A DNA stretch of 64,000 nt from Clostridiales bacterium. Lineage in GTDB: Bacteria > Bacillota > Clostridia > Christensenellales > Aristaeellaceae. A program made the position numbers and the translations under genes. Of the stretch, positions 31,778-40,983 are shown piece by piece; the stretch's first letter is position 1; each line of letters starts with the position of its first letter. The DNA lies in NCBI GenBank assembly GCA_015056365.1, contig SVGM01000014.1, positions 1 to 64,000 on the forward strand. Direction: 5' to 3'. The notes under the pieces were generated by a model. That model was not told the DNA's origin and did no database searches. It saw nothing but the letters and a program-made list of their open reading frames with translations.

Positions 31778-32904
31778 GCTTTACCCTCCTTTCCGGCATT
31801 GGCGAGCCGATCGTCCCGACGATCCAGCCCACGGTTGATGGACTGACGGAAGAACAGAACGAAGCCGCACAGGTAGATGATCACGGAGGAGATAAAGTCG
31901 GAGATCTGAGAGCTGTACATCGTTTTATCAACGAAGGAGCCGCCATTGGTGATGTGCTGGATGAAGAAAGAGGAGAAAATGGAACCGATGGGGTTCAGGC
32001 CACCCAGGAAAGCGGCGGCGATGCCGTTAAAGCCCATGGCAGGCACGGAGGACTGGGTGCAGGACCATTCTTCGAAGCCGCTGAGGAAGTACATGGCGGC
32101 GCCGATACCGGCAAGCGCGCCGGCAATGGCCATGGTCAGGATCAGGTTGGACTTTTCCTTCATGCCGCTGTACTTGGCGGCGTGTTTGTTCAGACCGGTC
32201 GCCTTCAGCTCGTAGCCCAGCTTGGTTTTGTTCAGCAGAACCCAGATGGCGATTGCGATCAGGATCGCCAGCGGGATGGCGAGGGTTACATAGCGGTTCT
32301 TGGTGAACAGGGTATCCAGCCCCAGGGTGGGCAGCACAGCAGCGCTGTTGGTAGCCGCCAGATTGAAGGTATAGGGACTGGTGGGATCCTTTACGGCGGT
32401 CAGCAGCATGTTGACCAGATACAGGGTGATCCAGTTGAGCATGATGCAGGAGATCACTTCGTTTACGTTGCAGTATGCCTTGAGCAGACCGGAAATGCTG
32501 CCCAGCAGGGCGCCGGCCAGCATGGCGGCCAGTAGGCACACATACCACGGCATTTTCAGCGCCAGTGCGAGGTAGAGGGACGCGCCTGCGCCAGCCACAT
32601 ACTGACCGGCTGCGCCGATGTTGAACAGACCCACCTTGTAGGCAAACAGGACGGACAGGCTGCACATCAGCAGAGGCGCGGTTTTGACCAGCGTGTTGCC
32701 CAGATATTTGAGCTGAGCGGCAGGGGCGCTGTACTTGAAGAAGTTTTTGATGACCACAAGGATCGCGTCGCCTGCGCCGGCGGGGTTAATGATCAGCAGC
32801 GCAATATAGCCGATCAGCAGGCCCAGAAGAATGCACAGCAGCGAGGCCAGCAAGGTCTGCACGCCGGGCTTTCTGAGCAGGGATGTGCGTTTTTTGGCTT
32901 CCAT
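31774..32904 (-). CDS. nupP: nucleoside-type ABC permease (NupP/YufP-like)
   Basis: The product is 376 aa, with an N-terminal cytoplasmic stretch then roughly nine membrane helices. The segments LLMCSLSVLFAYKVGLFNIG (substrate path) and YELKATGLNKHAAKYSGM (ATPase-coupling loop) match the first permease of BMP/Nup importers. It pairs with the next gene by an ATGA overlap. The start codon is 2 nt after the ATPase stop. Confidence 0.92.
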   Translation of the reverse strand: MEAKKRTSLLRKPGVQTLLASLLCILLGLLIGYIALLIINPAGAGDAILVVIKNFFKYSAPAAQLKYLGNTLVKTAPLLMCSLSVLFAYKVGLFNIGAAGQYVAGAGASLYLALALKMPWYVCLLAAMLAGALLGSISGLLKAYCNVNEVISCIMLNWITLYLVNMLLTAVKDPTSPYTFNLAATNSAAVLPTLGLDTLFTKNRYVTLAIPLAILIAIAIWVLLNKTKLGYELKATGLNKHAAKYSGMKEKSNLILTMAIAGALAGIGAAMYFLSGFEEWSCTQSSVPAMGFNGIAAAFLGGLNPIGSIFSSFFIQHITNGGSFVDKTMYSSQISDFISSVIIYLCGFVLFFRQSINRGLDRRDDRLANAGKEGKA

Positions 32905-32906
32905 GA

Positions 32907-34436
32907 TTATTCACCCTCCCTTTTGGCGCCGGCCATGTACAGACCCAGTTCTTCCGGCGTGGTTTGCTTGGGATCCAGTTCGCCGACGATTTCGCCTTCA
33001 TACATGACAAGGATCCGGTCGGAAACGTCCATAACCTCGTCCAGCTCCAGCGATACCAGCAGCACGGCCTTGCCGGCGTCCCGCTCCGCCACGATCTGCT
33101 TGTGGATGTACTCGATGGCGCCTACATCCAGACCGCGGGTGGGCTGAACGGCGATCAGCAGCTTGGGATCCTTGTCGATCTCGCGGGCGACGATGGCCTT
33201 TTGCTGGTTGCCGCCGGACATGCTGCGGGCCATGGTGACAGGGCCCTGACCGGAGCGGATATCGTACTGCTCAATCAGCTTTTCAGCATAGGAGCGGATG
33301 TTCTTGCGGCGCAGGAAACCGCTTTTGGTGAATTCGGGCTCAAAATAGCGCTGCAGGACGATGTTATCCTCCAGAGAATAGTCCAGCACCAGACCGTGCT
33401 TGTGCCGATCCTCGGGAATGTGGCTCATGCCCAGCAGAGAGCGCCTGCGGATGGGCGCCTTGGTTACTTCTTCGCCCATCAGGGTGATTTTGCCGCTGAC
33501 CAGCTTTTCCAGACCGGTCAGGCCATGGACGAACTCGGTCTGACCATTGCCGTCAATGCCGGCGATGCAGACGATCTCGCCTGCGCGCACTTCCAGGGAC
33601 ACATTTTTGACCGCGTTGTTTTTGTGCACCTTGGAGGCCACGGTCATGTTTTCGATCTTCAGGATCACATCCCCGGGGTTGCTTTCCTGCTTGTCCACAT
33701 GGAAGTTCACATCACGGCCCACCATCATGGCGGAAAGCGCCTCCATGGTGGTTTCGGCGGTTTCCACCGTGCCGATGTACTTGCCCTTGCGCAGCACGGT
33801 GCAGCGGTCAGCTACCGCCATGATCTCCGCCAACTTGTGGGAGATGAACAGGATCGACTTACCCTCTGCCGCCAGATTGCGCATGATGTTCATCAGCTCG
33901 TCGATTTCCTGGGGCGTGAGCACGGCGGTGGGCTCGTCAAAGATGAGGATTTCGTTTTCCCGGTAGAGCATTTTGAGGATTTCGGTACGCTGCTGCATAC
34001 CTACGGTGATATCCTCGATCTTGGCATCCGGGTCCACGTGCAGGCCGTAGCGCTGGGAAAGCTCCAGCACCTTGCGTCGGGCCTCCTTCTTTTGCAGGAA
34101 GCCCATTTTGTTGGGCTCTACGCCAAGAATGATGTTGTCCAGCACGGTGAAACATTCCACCAGCTTAAAGTGCTGGTGCACCATGCCGATGCCCAGTGCG
34201 TTGGCGTCGTTGGGGTCCTTGATGGACACCTCGTTGCCATCCTTCTTGATCACGCCCTCCTCGGCCTGATACAGACCGAACAGCACGCTCATCAGCGTGG
34301 ATTTGCCGGCACCGTTTTCACCCAGTAGCGCATGGATCTCGCCCTTGCGCAGCTGCAGGGTGATGTTGTCGTTGGCCACAATGCCCGGAAACCGTTTGGT
34401 TATGTTGAGCATTTCAATTGCATATTGGTTTTCCAA
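32907..34436 (-). CDS. nupO: nucleoside-type ABC transporter ATPase, double cassette (NupO/YufO-like)
   Basis: The product is 509 aa with two ABC domains. The first has GENGAGKST and VLTPQEIDEL after the Walker B FDEPTA; the second is degenerate, with IAGIDGNGQTEF in place of Walker A and a full MSGGNQQKAIVARE signature. This is the normal arrangement for purine/nucleoside and ribose-type importers. The start is probably TTG at 34436, 9 nt after GGAGG; the first ATG in frame (34412) has no ribosome-binding site. Hairpins separate it from the upstream binding-protein gene, which likely lowers its expression relative to that gene. Confidence 0.9.
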   Translation of the reverse strand: MENQYAIEMLNITKRFPGIVANDNITLQLRKGEIHALLGENGAGKSTLMSVLFGLYQAEEGVIKKDGNEVSIKDPNDANALGIGMVHQHFKLVECFTVLDNIILGVEPNKMGFLQKKEARRKVLELSQRYGLHVDPDAKIEDITVGMQQRTEILKMLYRENEILIFDEPTAVLTPQEIDELMNIMRNLAAEGKSILFISHKLAEIMAVADRCTVLRKGKYIGTVETAETTMEALSAMMVGRDVNFHVDKQESNPGDVILKIENMTVASKVHKNNAVKNVSLEVRAGEIVCIAGIDGNGQTEFVHGLTGLEKLVSGKITLMGEEVTKAPIRRRSLLGMSHIPEDRHKHGLVLDYSLEDNIVLQRYFEPEFTKSGFLRRKNIRSYAEKLIEQYDIRSGQGPVTMARSMSGGNQQKAIVAREIDKDPKLLIAVQPTRGLDVGAIEYIHKQIVAERDAGKAVLLVSLELDEVMDVSDRILVMYEGEIVGELDPKQTTPEELGLYMAGAKREGE

Positions 34437-34500
34437 AAAGCATCCCTCCACATCACAGGTGGCGGCTGTGCACCGGATGGCGCCCCGGGCCGTCCACTTC

Positions 34501-34571
34501 TGACAAGAGCCCCCGTTTGTGGTTAAACAGGGGCTCTTGTCAAAAGTCCGGGGATGGAAACCATCCCCGGA
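34501..34571 (-). terminator. two strong hairpins between the BMP gene and the ATPase gene
   Basis: GACAAGAGCCCC pairs with GGGGCTCTTGTC (34502-34541) and TCCGGGGATGG with CCATCCCCGGA (34547-34571). Neither has a long T run on the minus strand, so they may stabilise the upstream mRNA 3' end or act as a partial terminator. Confidence 0.65.
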
Positions 34572-34586
34572 GCGGGTGAACATGGA

Positions 34587-35693
34587 TTACTTGATGTTGC
34601 CCAGTTCGTTGAGCACGATCGTGGTGGCGGGAGCAGCGTCGATAACGTTGGACACAACGATGGAGCCGTCAAACAGCTTGGCGACCAGAGCCTTGTAGTC
34701 CTCCTGAGTGAAGGTTTCGCTCCACTGGGTGGTCTCCATGGGGATCTGGACATAGTTCTCGGTGGGCTCAGCAGAGATCAGACCCATGGTCTGGATCTTG
34801 CCGCCATACTGAGCGAAGTTGCCGTTCAGGATGGTCTCGGTGAGCAGGGTGTTAACGGTGGGAGCCAGACCCTTCATAGCAGAGGTCACGGTCAGGCCTT
34901 CGCCGTAAGCAGCATTGATGTTGAAGGACTGGTCGGTATCAACGCCGATCACCTTGCCGCCCTCAACCTTCACAGCAGCCTCAGCAGCAGAGGTGTAGAT
35001 GCCGCCGCCGCAAGCGAAGACGACTTCCACGCCCAGGTTCTGGTACCAGTTGTCCATGTAAGCGGTGATGTCGGCATCGCCGTAGAACTGGTTGCCGTAC
35101 ACATATTCCACAGCCACGTCGGTCAGACCCAGCTCAACAGCAGCAGCGTCAGCGCCCTGCACGAAGCCGTAGCCGAAACGCACAACAGCGGGAACCGCCA
35201 TGCCGCCCAGGAAGCCCAGGTGCTTGTAGCCCAGCTTCACAGCAGCGTAGCCAGCCATGTAACCGGACAGCTCTTCCTGATACACAGCGCTGAACACGTT
35301 GCTGTTCAGGGTAGCGCCGCCCAGATCGCCTTCGCCCACGTCCAGCATGATGAACGTCACTTCGGGATAGATGTCCTGCACTTCAACGATGGTGCCGCCG
35401 AAGGCATAGCCGGGCATTACGATGACGTTGTAGCCTTCATCCACAGCAGCGTCAACCATGGCAACGCGCTCGGGGGTGGAGTCGCCGGCGGGCTTGTAGT
35501 AGTTGAAGTCGATGCCATTGGCTTCGCAGAAAGCCTTGCAGGCTTCGTAGGTGGTCTGGTTGAAGGACTGGTCGGTGATGTCGCCGTAGTCGGTGATCAT
35601 GGCTACACGATAGGTGGTGCCTTCGGCAGTGGCGAAGGACATCACGCTCAGCAGCATGACAACAGCCAGCAGCATGGAAACGAACTTTTTCAT
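34587..35693 (-). CDS. BMP-family substrate-binding protein of the nucleoside importer
   Basis: The product is 368 aa. A signal peptide (MKKFVSMLLAVVMLLSV... ending FATAEG) looks cleavable by signal peptidase I; there is no lipobox cysteine, unusual for a monoderm BMP protein. The mature part has the BMP/Med fold: VAMITDYGDITDQSFNQTTY, NVIVMPGYAFGGT, GFLGGMAVPAVVRFGYGF, VEVVFACGGGIY and GKVIGVDTDQS. BMP proteins bind purine nucleosides. It is the first gene of the operon, with its own promoter; AAGGAGG precedes the ATG. Confidence 0.93.
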   Translation of the reverse strand: MKKFVSMLLAVVMLLSVMSFATAEGTTYRVAMITDYGDITDQSFNQTTYEACKAFCEANGIDFNYYKPAGDSTPERVAMVDAAVDEGYNVIVMPGYAFGGTIVEVQDIYPEVTFIMLDVGEGDLGGATLNSNVFSAVYQEELSGYMAGYAAVKLGYKHLGFLGGMAVPAVVRFGYGFVQGADAAAVELGLTDVAVEYVYGNQFYGDADITAYMDNWYQNLGVEVVFACGGGIYTSAAEAAVKVEGGKVIGVDTDQSFNINAAYGEGLTVTSAMKGLAPTVNTLLTETILNGNFAQYGGKIQTMGLISAEPTENYVQIPMETTQWSETFTQEDYKALVAKLFDGSIVVSNVIDAAPATTIVLNELGNIK

Positions 35694-35751
35694 GGATGTT
35701 TCCTCCTTGTAAGATTGTCCGTTGCCCCTTTGCGGGGTCGGTGATAGCATC

Positions 35752-35780
35752 AGTATATCACCAAAAACGACGGCATTCAA
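35752..35780 (-). promoter_or_regulatory. promoter of the nucleoside importer operon
   Basis: On the minus strand TTGAAT (35780-35775), 17-nt spacer, TATACT (35757-35752). Confidence 0.7.
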
Positions 35781-35885
35781 GCCGGGAGACAAGAAAATGA
35801 AAAATGTTGTCACAATGCAGAATAAATTTCGTTTTGTAGGAAAAAACGCAGCTGTGTGCAAGGCGCGGCTTGGGGAGGGACGCCG

Positions 35886-35914
35886 TTGCCAGAGCGGGGC
35901 AAATCATGTATACT
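35886..35914 (+). promoter_or_regulatory. promoter of the GH13-GH53 operon
   Basis: TTGCCA (35886-35891), 17-nt spacer, TATACT (35909-35914). Confidence 0.6.
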
Positions 35915-35955
35915 GTACCCAGAAGCCCGATGGGCGAAAGGATGCGTGGAAAAAC

Positions 35956-37476
35956 ATGAAAAGATGGCTGTGCCTTGTGATGGTGCTGGCGTTTTTGCCG
36001 CTTGGCGGCGCGTGGGCACAGGAAACGACGCCGGATGACAACTACCGCAACTGGTATGAAATTTTTGTTTATTCCTATCAGGATTCTGACGGGGATGGCA
36101 TCGGCGACCTTCCGGGGCTGCTGAGCAGACTGGACTATCTTGCGCAGATGGGCTATACCGGCTTGTGGCTCATGCCGGTGATGCCAAGCCCCAGCTATCA
36201 TAAGTACGATGTGAAAGACTACTACGCCATTGACCCTGCCTACGGCACGATGGACGATATGCGGGCGGTGGTGGAGGGCTGTCATGCCCGGGGCATCAAG
36301 CTCATCATCGACATGCCGCTGAACCATACCTCCACAAGGCATCCATGGTTTCTGGAGGCCTGTGACGCGCTGCGCAAAGGCCAGGACAGCCCGTATATCG
36401 ACTACTATCGCTTCACCCAGGAACCGTGGGCAGGCGATGTGCAGCTGAGCGGCACCCACTGGTACTACGAGGAACAGTTTGCCGGCGGCGGCATGCCAGA
36501 TTTGAATCTGGAAAACCCGACGGTAGAGGAAGAAATCCAGAAAATCTTTTCCTTCTGGCTGTGCGACGTGGGGGTGGACGGTTTCCGTCTGGATGCGGTA
36601 ACCAGCTATTTCACCCAGGATGCGCCGCGAAACATCGCCTTTTTGAGAAAGCTCAAGTACATGGCGGAGGAACTCAAGCCCGGTAGCTACCTGGTGGGCG
36701 AAGCATGGACCGGTCTGACAGACATCGCCATGTATTATGAAAGCGGCGTGGACAGCTTCTTTTTGTTCCCGGCGTCCCAGGCGGAGGGATATATCGCCCG
36801 GGTGGTACGGGACCGCAAGCCTGCGGCGGCGTACGTAAAGTATATGCAGCAGGTGATGGACGCCATCCCGGAGGGGATGTGGGCGCCGTTTTTGGGCAAC
36901 CATGACACCGGGCGGGCCATCGGTTCCCTGCAGGCGCGCAAAGCACCAGCCAAGGCCAAGTTTGCCGAGGCCATTCTCAATCTGATGGGCGGCAGCACCT
37001 TCACCTATTACGGCGAGGAAATCGGCATGGTGGGCTCGGGAGAGGACCCCAACAAGCGGCTGGCCATGTACTGGAACGAGGAAGACATGACCCGGCAGCC
37101 CCCGGGGGTGACCAAGATCGAATACGCCTATCCCTGCGTGGATGATCAGCTGGCGGATCCTGCCTCACTGCTGAACTATCTCAAGGCGCTGAACCATCTG
37201 AAACTGGCCGTGCCTTCCATCGCCCGGGGCAGCACGGAGTTTGTGTACAGCGACAGCTTCCTGTGCGTGATGAAGCGCACCTGGGAGAGCGAAACAAGCT
37301 ATGTTGTGATCAATTTCTCATCGGCGAAAACGCTGGCATACCGGCTGGATGTACCGGGACTTGCGCTGGCGGGCACGCTGCTCACCGGCGAGGAGGAAGC
37401 GGCGGTGAACCTTGAGGAAAACGGCGCGGATGTGACGCTGCCGCCCTATGGGATCTGCGTGCTGGTTGCACGATAA
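35956..37476 (+). CDS. secreted GH13 alpha-amylase family enzyme
   Basis: The product is 506 aa. A signal peptide ends in GGAWAQE, so the enzyme is exported without a lipid anchor. The catalytic triad of the GH13 barrel is visible: Asp213 in DGFRLDAVTS, Glu249 in LVGEAWTG and Asp317 in LGNHDTGR. The first conserved region is DMPLNHTS, and a SDGDGIGDL loop fits the Ca/oligo-1,6-glucosidase-like subfamily start. A short all-beta C-terminal domain ends the protein. It probably cuts starch-like alpha-glucans outside the cell. GAAAGGA is 13 nt from the ATG, a long spacing. GH53 follows after 25 nt. Confidence 0.92.
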   Translation: MKRWLCLVMVLAFLPLGGAWAQETTPDDNYRNWYEIFVYSYQDSDGDGIGDLPGLLSRLDYLAQMGYTGLWLMPVMPSPSYHKYDVKDYYAIDPAYGTMDDMRAVVEGCHARGIKLIIDMPLNHTSTRHPWFLEACDALRKGQDSPYIDYYRFTQEPWAGDVQLSGTHWYYEEQFAGGGMPDLNLENPTVEEEIQKIFSFWLCDVGVDGFRLDAVTSYFTQDAPRNIAFLRKLKYMAEELKPGSYLVGEAWTGLTDIAMYYESGVDSFFLFPASQAEGYIARVVRDRKPAAAYVKYMQQVMDAIPEGMWAPFLGNHDTGRAIGSLQARKAPAKAKFAEAILNLMGGSTFTYYGEEIGMVGSGEDPNKRLAMYWNEEDMTRQPPGVTKIEYAYPCVDDQLADPASLLNYLKALNHLKLAVPSIARGSTEFVYSDSFLCVMKRTWESETSYVVINFSSAKTLAYRLDVPGLALAGTLLTGEEEAAVNLEENGADVTLPPYGICVLVAR

Positions 37477-37501
37477 CCGAAATGCGGGAGGGAAACAGAA
37501 A

Positions 37502-39430
37502 ATGAAGAAAGTATGGTTGCTGATACTGGCTTTGTGCCTGCTGGCTGCTCCCCTGACGGCGCAGGGCGAGGAATGCGGTCTATATATTCCGAAGGTGGAC
37601 CTGCCGGAGGATTTCATGATGGGCATGGACGTATCCTCTGTACTGGCGCTGGAGAAGAGCGGCGTGAAGTACTACGACCATCAAGGTCAGGAGCGGGATC
37701 TATTCGCTATTCTGGCTGAGAACGGGATCAACACCATCCGCGTCCGGGTATGGAACGATCCCTTTACCGCTGACGGAAAGGGCTATGGAGGCGGCAACTG
37801 TGACATCAACACCGCCATCGAGATCGGCAAGCGGGCCACCGCCAACGGCATGAAGCTGCTGGTGGACTTCCACTACTCCGATTTCTGGGCCGATCCGGGC
37901 AAGCAGATGGCCCCCAAGGCATGGGACGGCATGAAGCTGGACGCCAAGATCGAGGCGGTGTACAACTATACGTTCGACTGCCTGACTCAGCTGAAGGAGG
38001 CGGGCGTTGATGTGGGCATGGTGCAGCTGGGCAACGAAACCAACGGTATGCTCTGCGGCGAGAAGATCTGGCGCAGCATCTACAAGCTGATGGACGCCGG
38101 TTCCCGTGCCACCCGTGCGGTGGATCCGGAGATCCTGATTGCGGTGCACTTTGCCAACCCCGAAAACGCAGAAAACTATGAATCTTGGTCGTTTAAGCTG
38201 GATTATTATCATCTGGATTACGACGTGTTCGCCACCAGCTATTACCCCTACTGGCATGGCACGCTGGAGAACCTGAAAAACGTGCTCTCCTATGTGCAGC
38301 AGACCTACGGCAAAAAGGTGATGGTGGTGGAGACCAGTTATGCCTATACCGCCGAGGATACGGATTTCAGCGGCAATACCATCGGCGAAGGCGGCTCTTT
38401 TGAAAAGCCCTACCCCTTCACGGTGCAAGGGCAGGCGAATGAGGTGGCGGATGTGGTCAAGGCCATGGCCGACATCGGCGGCATCGGCGTGTGCTATTGG
38501 GAAGGCGCATGGATCACCGTGGGTCAGCAATCCTTCGAGGAAAACAGCGCTCTGTGGGAGACCTACGGCTCCGGCTGGGCCTCCAGCACCGCAGCGGAGT
38601 ATGATCCCAAGGATGCAGGCGTGTACTACGGTGGCAGCGCCTGTGACAATCAGGCGATGTTTGGTCCGGATGGCAAAGCCCTGGAGAGCCTGAAGGTGTT
38701 CCGCCTGCTGCGCATGGGCAACCAGGTGCCGGTGGTCCCGGACGCCATCGAGGACGTGCATCTGGAGCTGGATCTGGCAGGCGAAATCAAGCTACCGGAG
38801 ACGGTCAACGCCATCATGAACGACGGCAGCCGCCGTGAGATCAGCGTGGTTTGGGACGCCTACGATGCAGCCGCCATGAAAGCCGGCGGCGTTCAGGATT
38901 ATGTGATCATGGGCAAAGCAGACGGCATGGATGCGGTGTGCCATGTGTCCATGGTGCAGTTCAACTATCTACAGAATGCAGGCTTTGAGGACGGGGAGGA
39001 CGGCACCTGGGTGGCTACCGATCTGCGCCAGACGGAGCAGTTGTATGTAGAGGAAAAGAAGTCTGATTCCCTCAGCGGCGTGAAACACTATCATTTCTAT
39101 TCGGCCAACGCAGGCAGCGTGGAATTTACGCTGGAGCAGCAGGTGACCGGTCTGCCCGCCGGTACCTACCGCTATGAGATCGCCATCATGGGCGGCGACG
39201 GCGGCCAGACGGAGATCTACAGCTATGTGAAGATCAACGGCGAGGAAGTGGCTCGTAAGGAAAGCGGCATCACCTCGTACAACAACTGGGATATTCCGGT
39301 GATCGAAGGGATGCAGGTAAAGGAAGGCGACGTGGTGACCGTGGGCATGTATGTGAAATGCAGCGGCGCTGGCAAGGGCGCGTGGGGCAAGATTGACGAT
39401 GCCAAGTTGAACCTGACGGCTGCGCAATGA
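37502..39430 (+). CDS. secreted GH53 endo-beta-1,4-galactanase with C-terminal CBM61-like domain
   Basis: The product is 642 aa. A signal peptide (to about residue 22) is followed by the GH53 barrel (about residues 35-400). The acid/base is Glu179 in QLGNETNGM, the nucleophile Glu277 in VVETSYAYT, and NTIRVRVWNDPF is a family signature. Residues about 412-485 look like a bacterial Ig-like domain (LPETVNAIMNDGSRREISVV). Residues about 487-642 (NAGFEDG, VEFTLEQQVTGLPAGTYRYE, GKIDDAKL) fit a CBM61 galactan-binding module. It hydrolyses type I arabinogalactan side chains of pectin. GGAGGG precedes the ATG. Confidence 0.94.
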   Translation: MKKVWLLILALCLLAAPLTAQGEECGLYIPKVDLPEDFMMGMDVSSVLALEKSGVKYYDHQGQERDLFAILAENGINTIRVRVWNDPFTADGKGYGGGNCDINTAIEIGKRATANGMKLLVDFHYSDFWADPGKQMAPKAWDGMKLDAKIEAVYNYTFDCLTQLKEAGVDVGMVQLGNETNGMLCGEKIWRSIYKLMDAGSRATRAVDPEILIAVHFANPENAENYESWSFKLDYYHLDYDVFATSYYPYWHGTLENLKNVLSYVQQTYGKKVMVVETSYAYTAEDTDFSGNTIGEGGSFEKPYPFTVQGQANEVADVVKAMADIGGIGVCYWEGAWITVGQQSFEENSALWETYGSGWASSTAAEYDPKDAGVYYGGSACDNQAMFGPDGKALESLKVFRLLRMGNQVPVVPDAIEDVHLELDLAGEIKLPETVNAIMNDGSRREISVVWDAYDAAAMKAGGVQDYVIMGKADGMDAVCHVSMVQFNYLQNAGFEDGEDGTWVATDLRQTEQLYVEEKKSDSLSGVKHYHFYSANAGSVEFTLEQQVTGLPAGTYRYEIAIMGGDGGQTEIYSYVKINGEEVARKESGITSYNNWDIPVIEGMQVKEGDVVTVGMYVKCSGAGKGAWGKIDDAKLNLTAAQ

Positions 39431-39486
39431 GCCTGGTAGTATCGGGCAAAAAACCCTCATGAAAAGAACAGTCAACAGCTGAAGGC

Positions 39487-39527
39487 AAGCGGCTGTACCG
39501 GTTTGATACCTGCCGGTGCAGTCGCTT
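39487..39527 (+). terminator. hairpin after the GH53 gene
   Basis: AAGCGGCTGTACCGG pairs with CCGGTGCAGTCGCTT around an 11-nt loop with two mismatches; the tail is only moderately T-rich. Confidence 0.55.
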
Positions 39528-39575
39528 GTGGTTTACGGATTTGGCGGATATGGGAGAAAAAATTCCAAAAGGTGA

Positions 39576-39604
39576 TTGACAAGCCAAAGAAGCCGTGTTA
39601 TTAT
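39576..39604 (+). promoter_or_regulatory. promoter of the MalEFG-like transporter operon
   Basis: Consensus TTGACA (39576-39581), 17-nt spacer, TATTAT (39599-39604). A strong promoter by appearance. Confidence 0.8.
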
Positions 39605-39678
39605 GAAAAAACAGAAGGCAAGATGCCTATCAGAAAATGTGCAAACGAATGCGCAACACAAAAAAGGAGGAACCCCCA

Positions 39679-40893
39679 ATGAAAAAGTTTTTGGCTATGG
39701 TTCTGTGCCTGATCATGGCTCTGTCCATGCTGAACGTTGCCGGCGCTGAAGGTTACGATGGCGAAATCGTGATCTGGGTTGCTGAGAACGCTGTGGATTT
39801 CACTGCCGCTCAGGTAGAAACCTTCAAGGCTGCTAACCCCGAATATGCGAACATGACCGTTACCATCGAGGCCGTTGGTGAAGGCGACGCCGCCACCAAC
39901 ATGATCACCGACGTGGAAGGCGGCGCCGATATCTTCGGTTTCGCCCAGGATCAGCTGGCCCGTCTGGTCGCCGCTGGCGCCCTGATCGAGCTGTCTGAAG
40001 AGAACGCCGCCATCGTTACCGCTGAGAACGACGCCGGCTCCGTGTCCGCTGTGACCATGGGCGACCTCATGTGGGCCTACCCCATGACCTCTGACAACGG
40101 CTACTTCCTCTACTACGACAAGAGCGTTGTGACCGATCCCACCAGCCTGGAAGCCATCATTGCCGACTGCGAAGCCGCTGGCAAGAACTTCTACATGGAG
40201 ATCAACTCCGGCTGGTACCAGACCGCCTTCTTCTTCGGCGCTGGCTGCACCCTGACCTATGATGCCAACGACGACGGCGAACTGGTTGCCTGCAACGTGG
40301 ACTACGCCTCCGAGAACGGCGTCACCGCTTTCAAGGCCATGATCGAGCTGGCCAAGAGCCCCAACTTCGTTAACGGCTCCTCCGCTACCAACGCCACCAA
40401 CATCGGCGCTATCGTCGACGGCGCTTGGGACGCTGCTGCTCTGCAGGAGATCCTTGGCGAGAACTACGCCGCTACCAAGCTCCCCACCGTGGCCGGCTTC
40501 CAGATGGGCGGCTTCGGCGGCTTCAAGATGCTGGGCGTGAAACCCCAGGAAGACGAAGCCAAGCTGGCTGCTTGCGACGCTCTGGCTCTCTACCTGACCT
40601 CCGGCGATGTGCAGCTGGCTCGTTTCCAGGATCCTGACATCCAGTGGGGCCCCTCCAACCTGACTGCTCAGCAGAACGAAGCTGTGCAGAACAACGTCGC
40701 TCTGGCCGCTCTGGCTGCTCAGCTTGAGTTCTGCGTTGGCCAGGGTCAGTACCCCAACGACTACTGGACGCTGGCTACCTCTCTGGGCGACCGCGTTCTG
40801 GCCGATGAGTTCGACAACATGACCGATGAAGAGCTGCTGACTGTTCTGGCTGACTTCCAGACCAGCGCCGCTTCCTACATCACCGCTCAGTAA
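39679..40893 (+). CDS. oligosaccharide ABC substrate-binding protein (MalE/GanS-like)
   Basis: The product is 404 aa. The signal peptide ends around NVAGAEG and lacks a lipobox cysteine at the cleavage site. The mature start YDGEIVIWVAENAVDFT and the QDQLARLVAAGALIEL, DNGYFLYYDKSV and VDGAWDAAALQEILG segments are those of the maltose-type solute-binding family. The adjacent GH53 suggests galacto-oligosaccharides, as in the ganSPQ system; the adjacent GH13 suggests maltodextrins. The sequence alone does not decide. AAAGGAGG precedes the ATG. A very strong hairpin follows, which would make this protein more abundant than its permeases. Confidence 0.92.
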   Translation: MKKFLAMVLCLIMALSMLNVAGAEGYDGEIVIWVAENAVDFTAAQVETFKAANPEYANMTVTIEAVGEGDAATNMITDVEGGADIFGFAQDQLARLVAAGALIELSEENAAIVTAENDAGSVSAVTMGDLMWAYPMTSDNGYFLYYDKSVVTDPTSLEAIIADCEAAGKNFYMEINSGWYQTAFFFGAGCTLTYDANDDGELVACNVDYASENGVTAFKAMIELAKSPNFVNGSSATNATNIGAIVDGAWDAAALQEILGENYAATKLPTVAGFQMGGFGGFKMLGVKPQEDEAKLAACDALALYLTSGDVQLARFQDPDIQWGPSNLTAQQNEAVQNNVALAALAAQLEFCVGQGQYPNDYWTLATSLGDRVLADEFDNMTDEELLTVLADFQTSAASYITAQ

Positions 40894-40910
40894 TCAACTG
40901 ACAAACGCCC

Positions 40911-40952
40911 TGTGGGCTGGAGGCTTTCAGCCTCCAGCCCACATTTTATTTT
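40911..40952 (+). terminator. strong intra-operon terminator after the binding-protein gene
   Basis: TGTGGGCTGGAGGCT (40911-40925) is the perfect reverse complement of 40929-40943, with a 3-nt loop and TTTTATTTT tail. No separate promoter is obvious before the permease, so readthrough must feed it. Confidence 0.85.
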
Positions 40953-40983
40953 CAACGATCAAAACGACAGGGTTGGTGAAAGC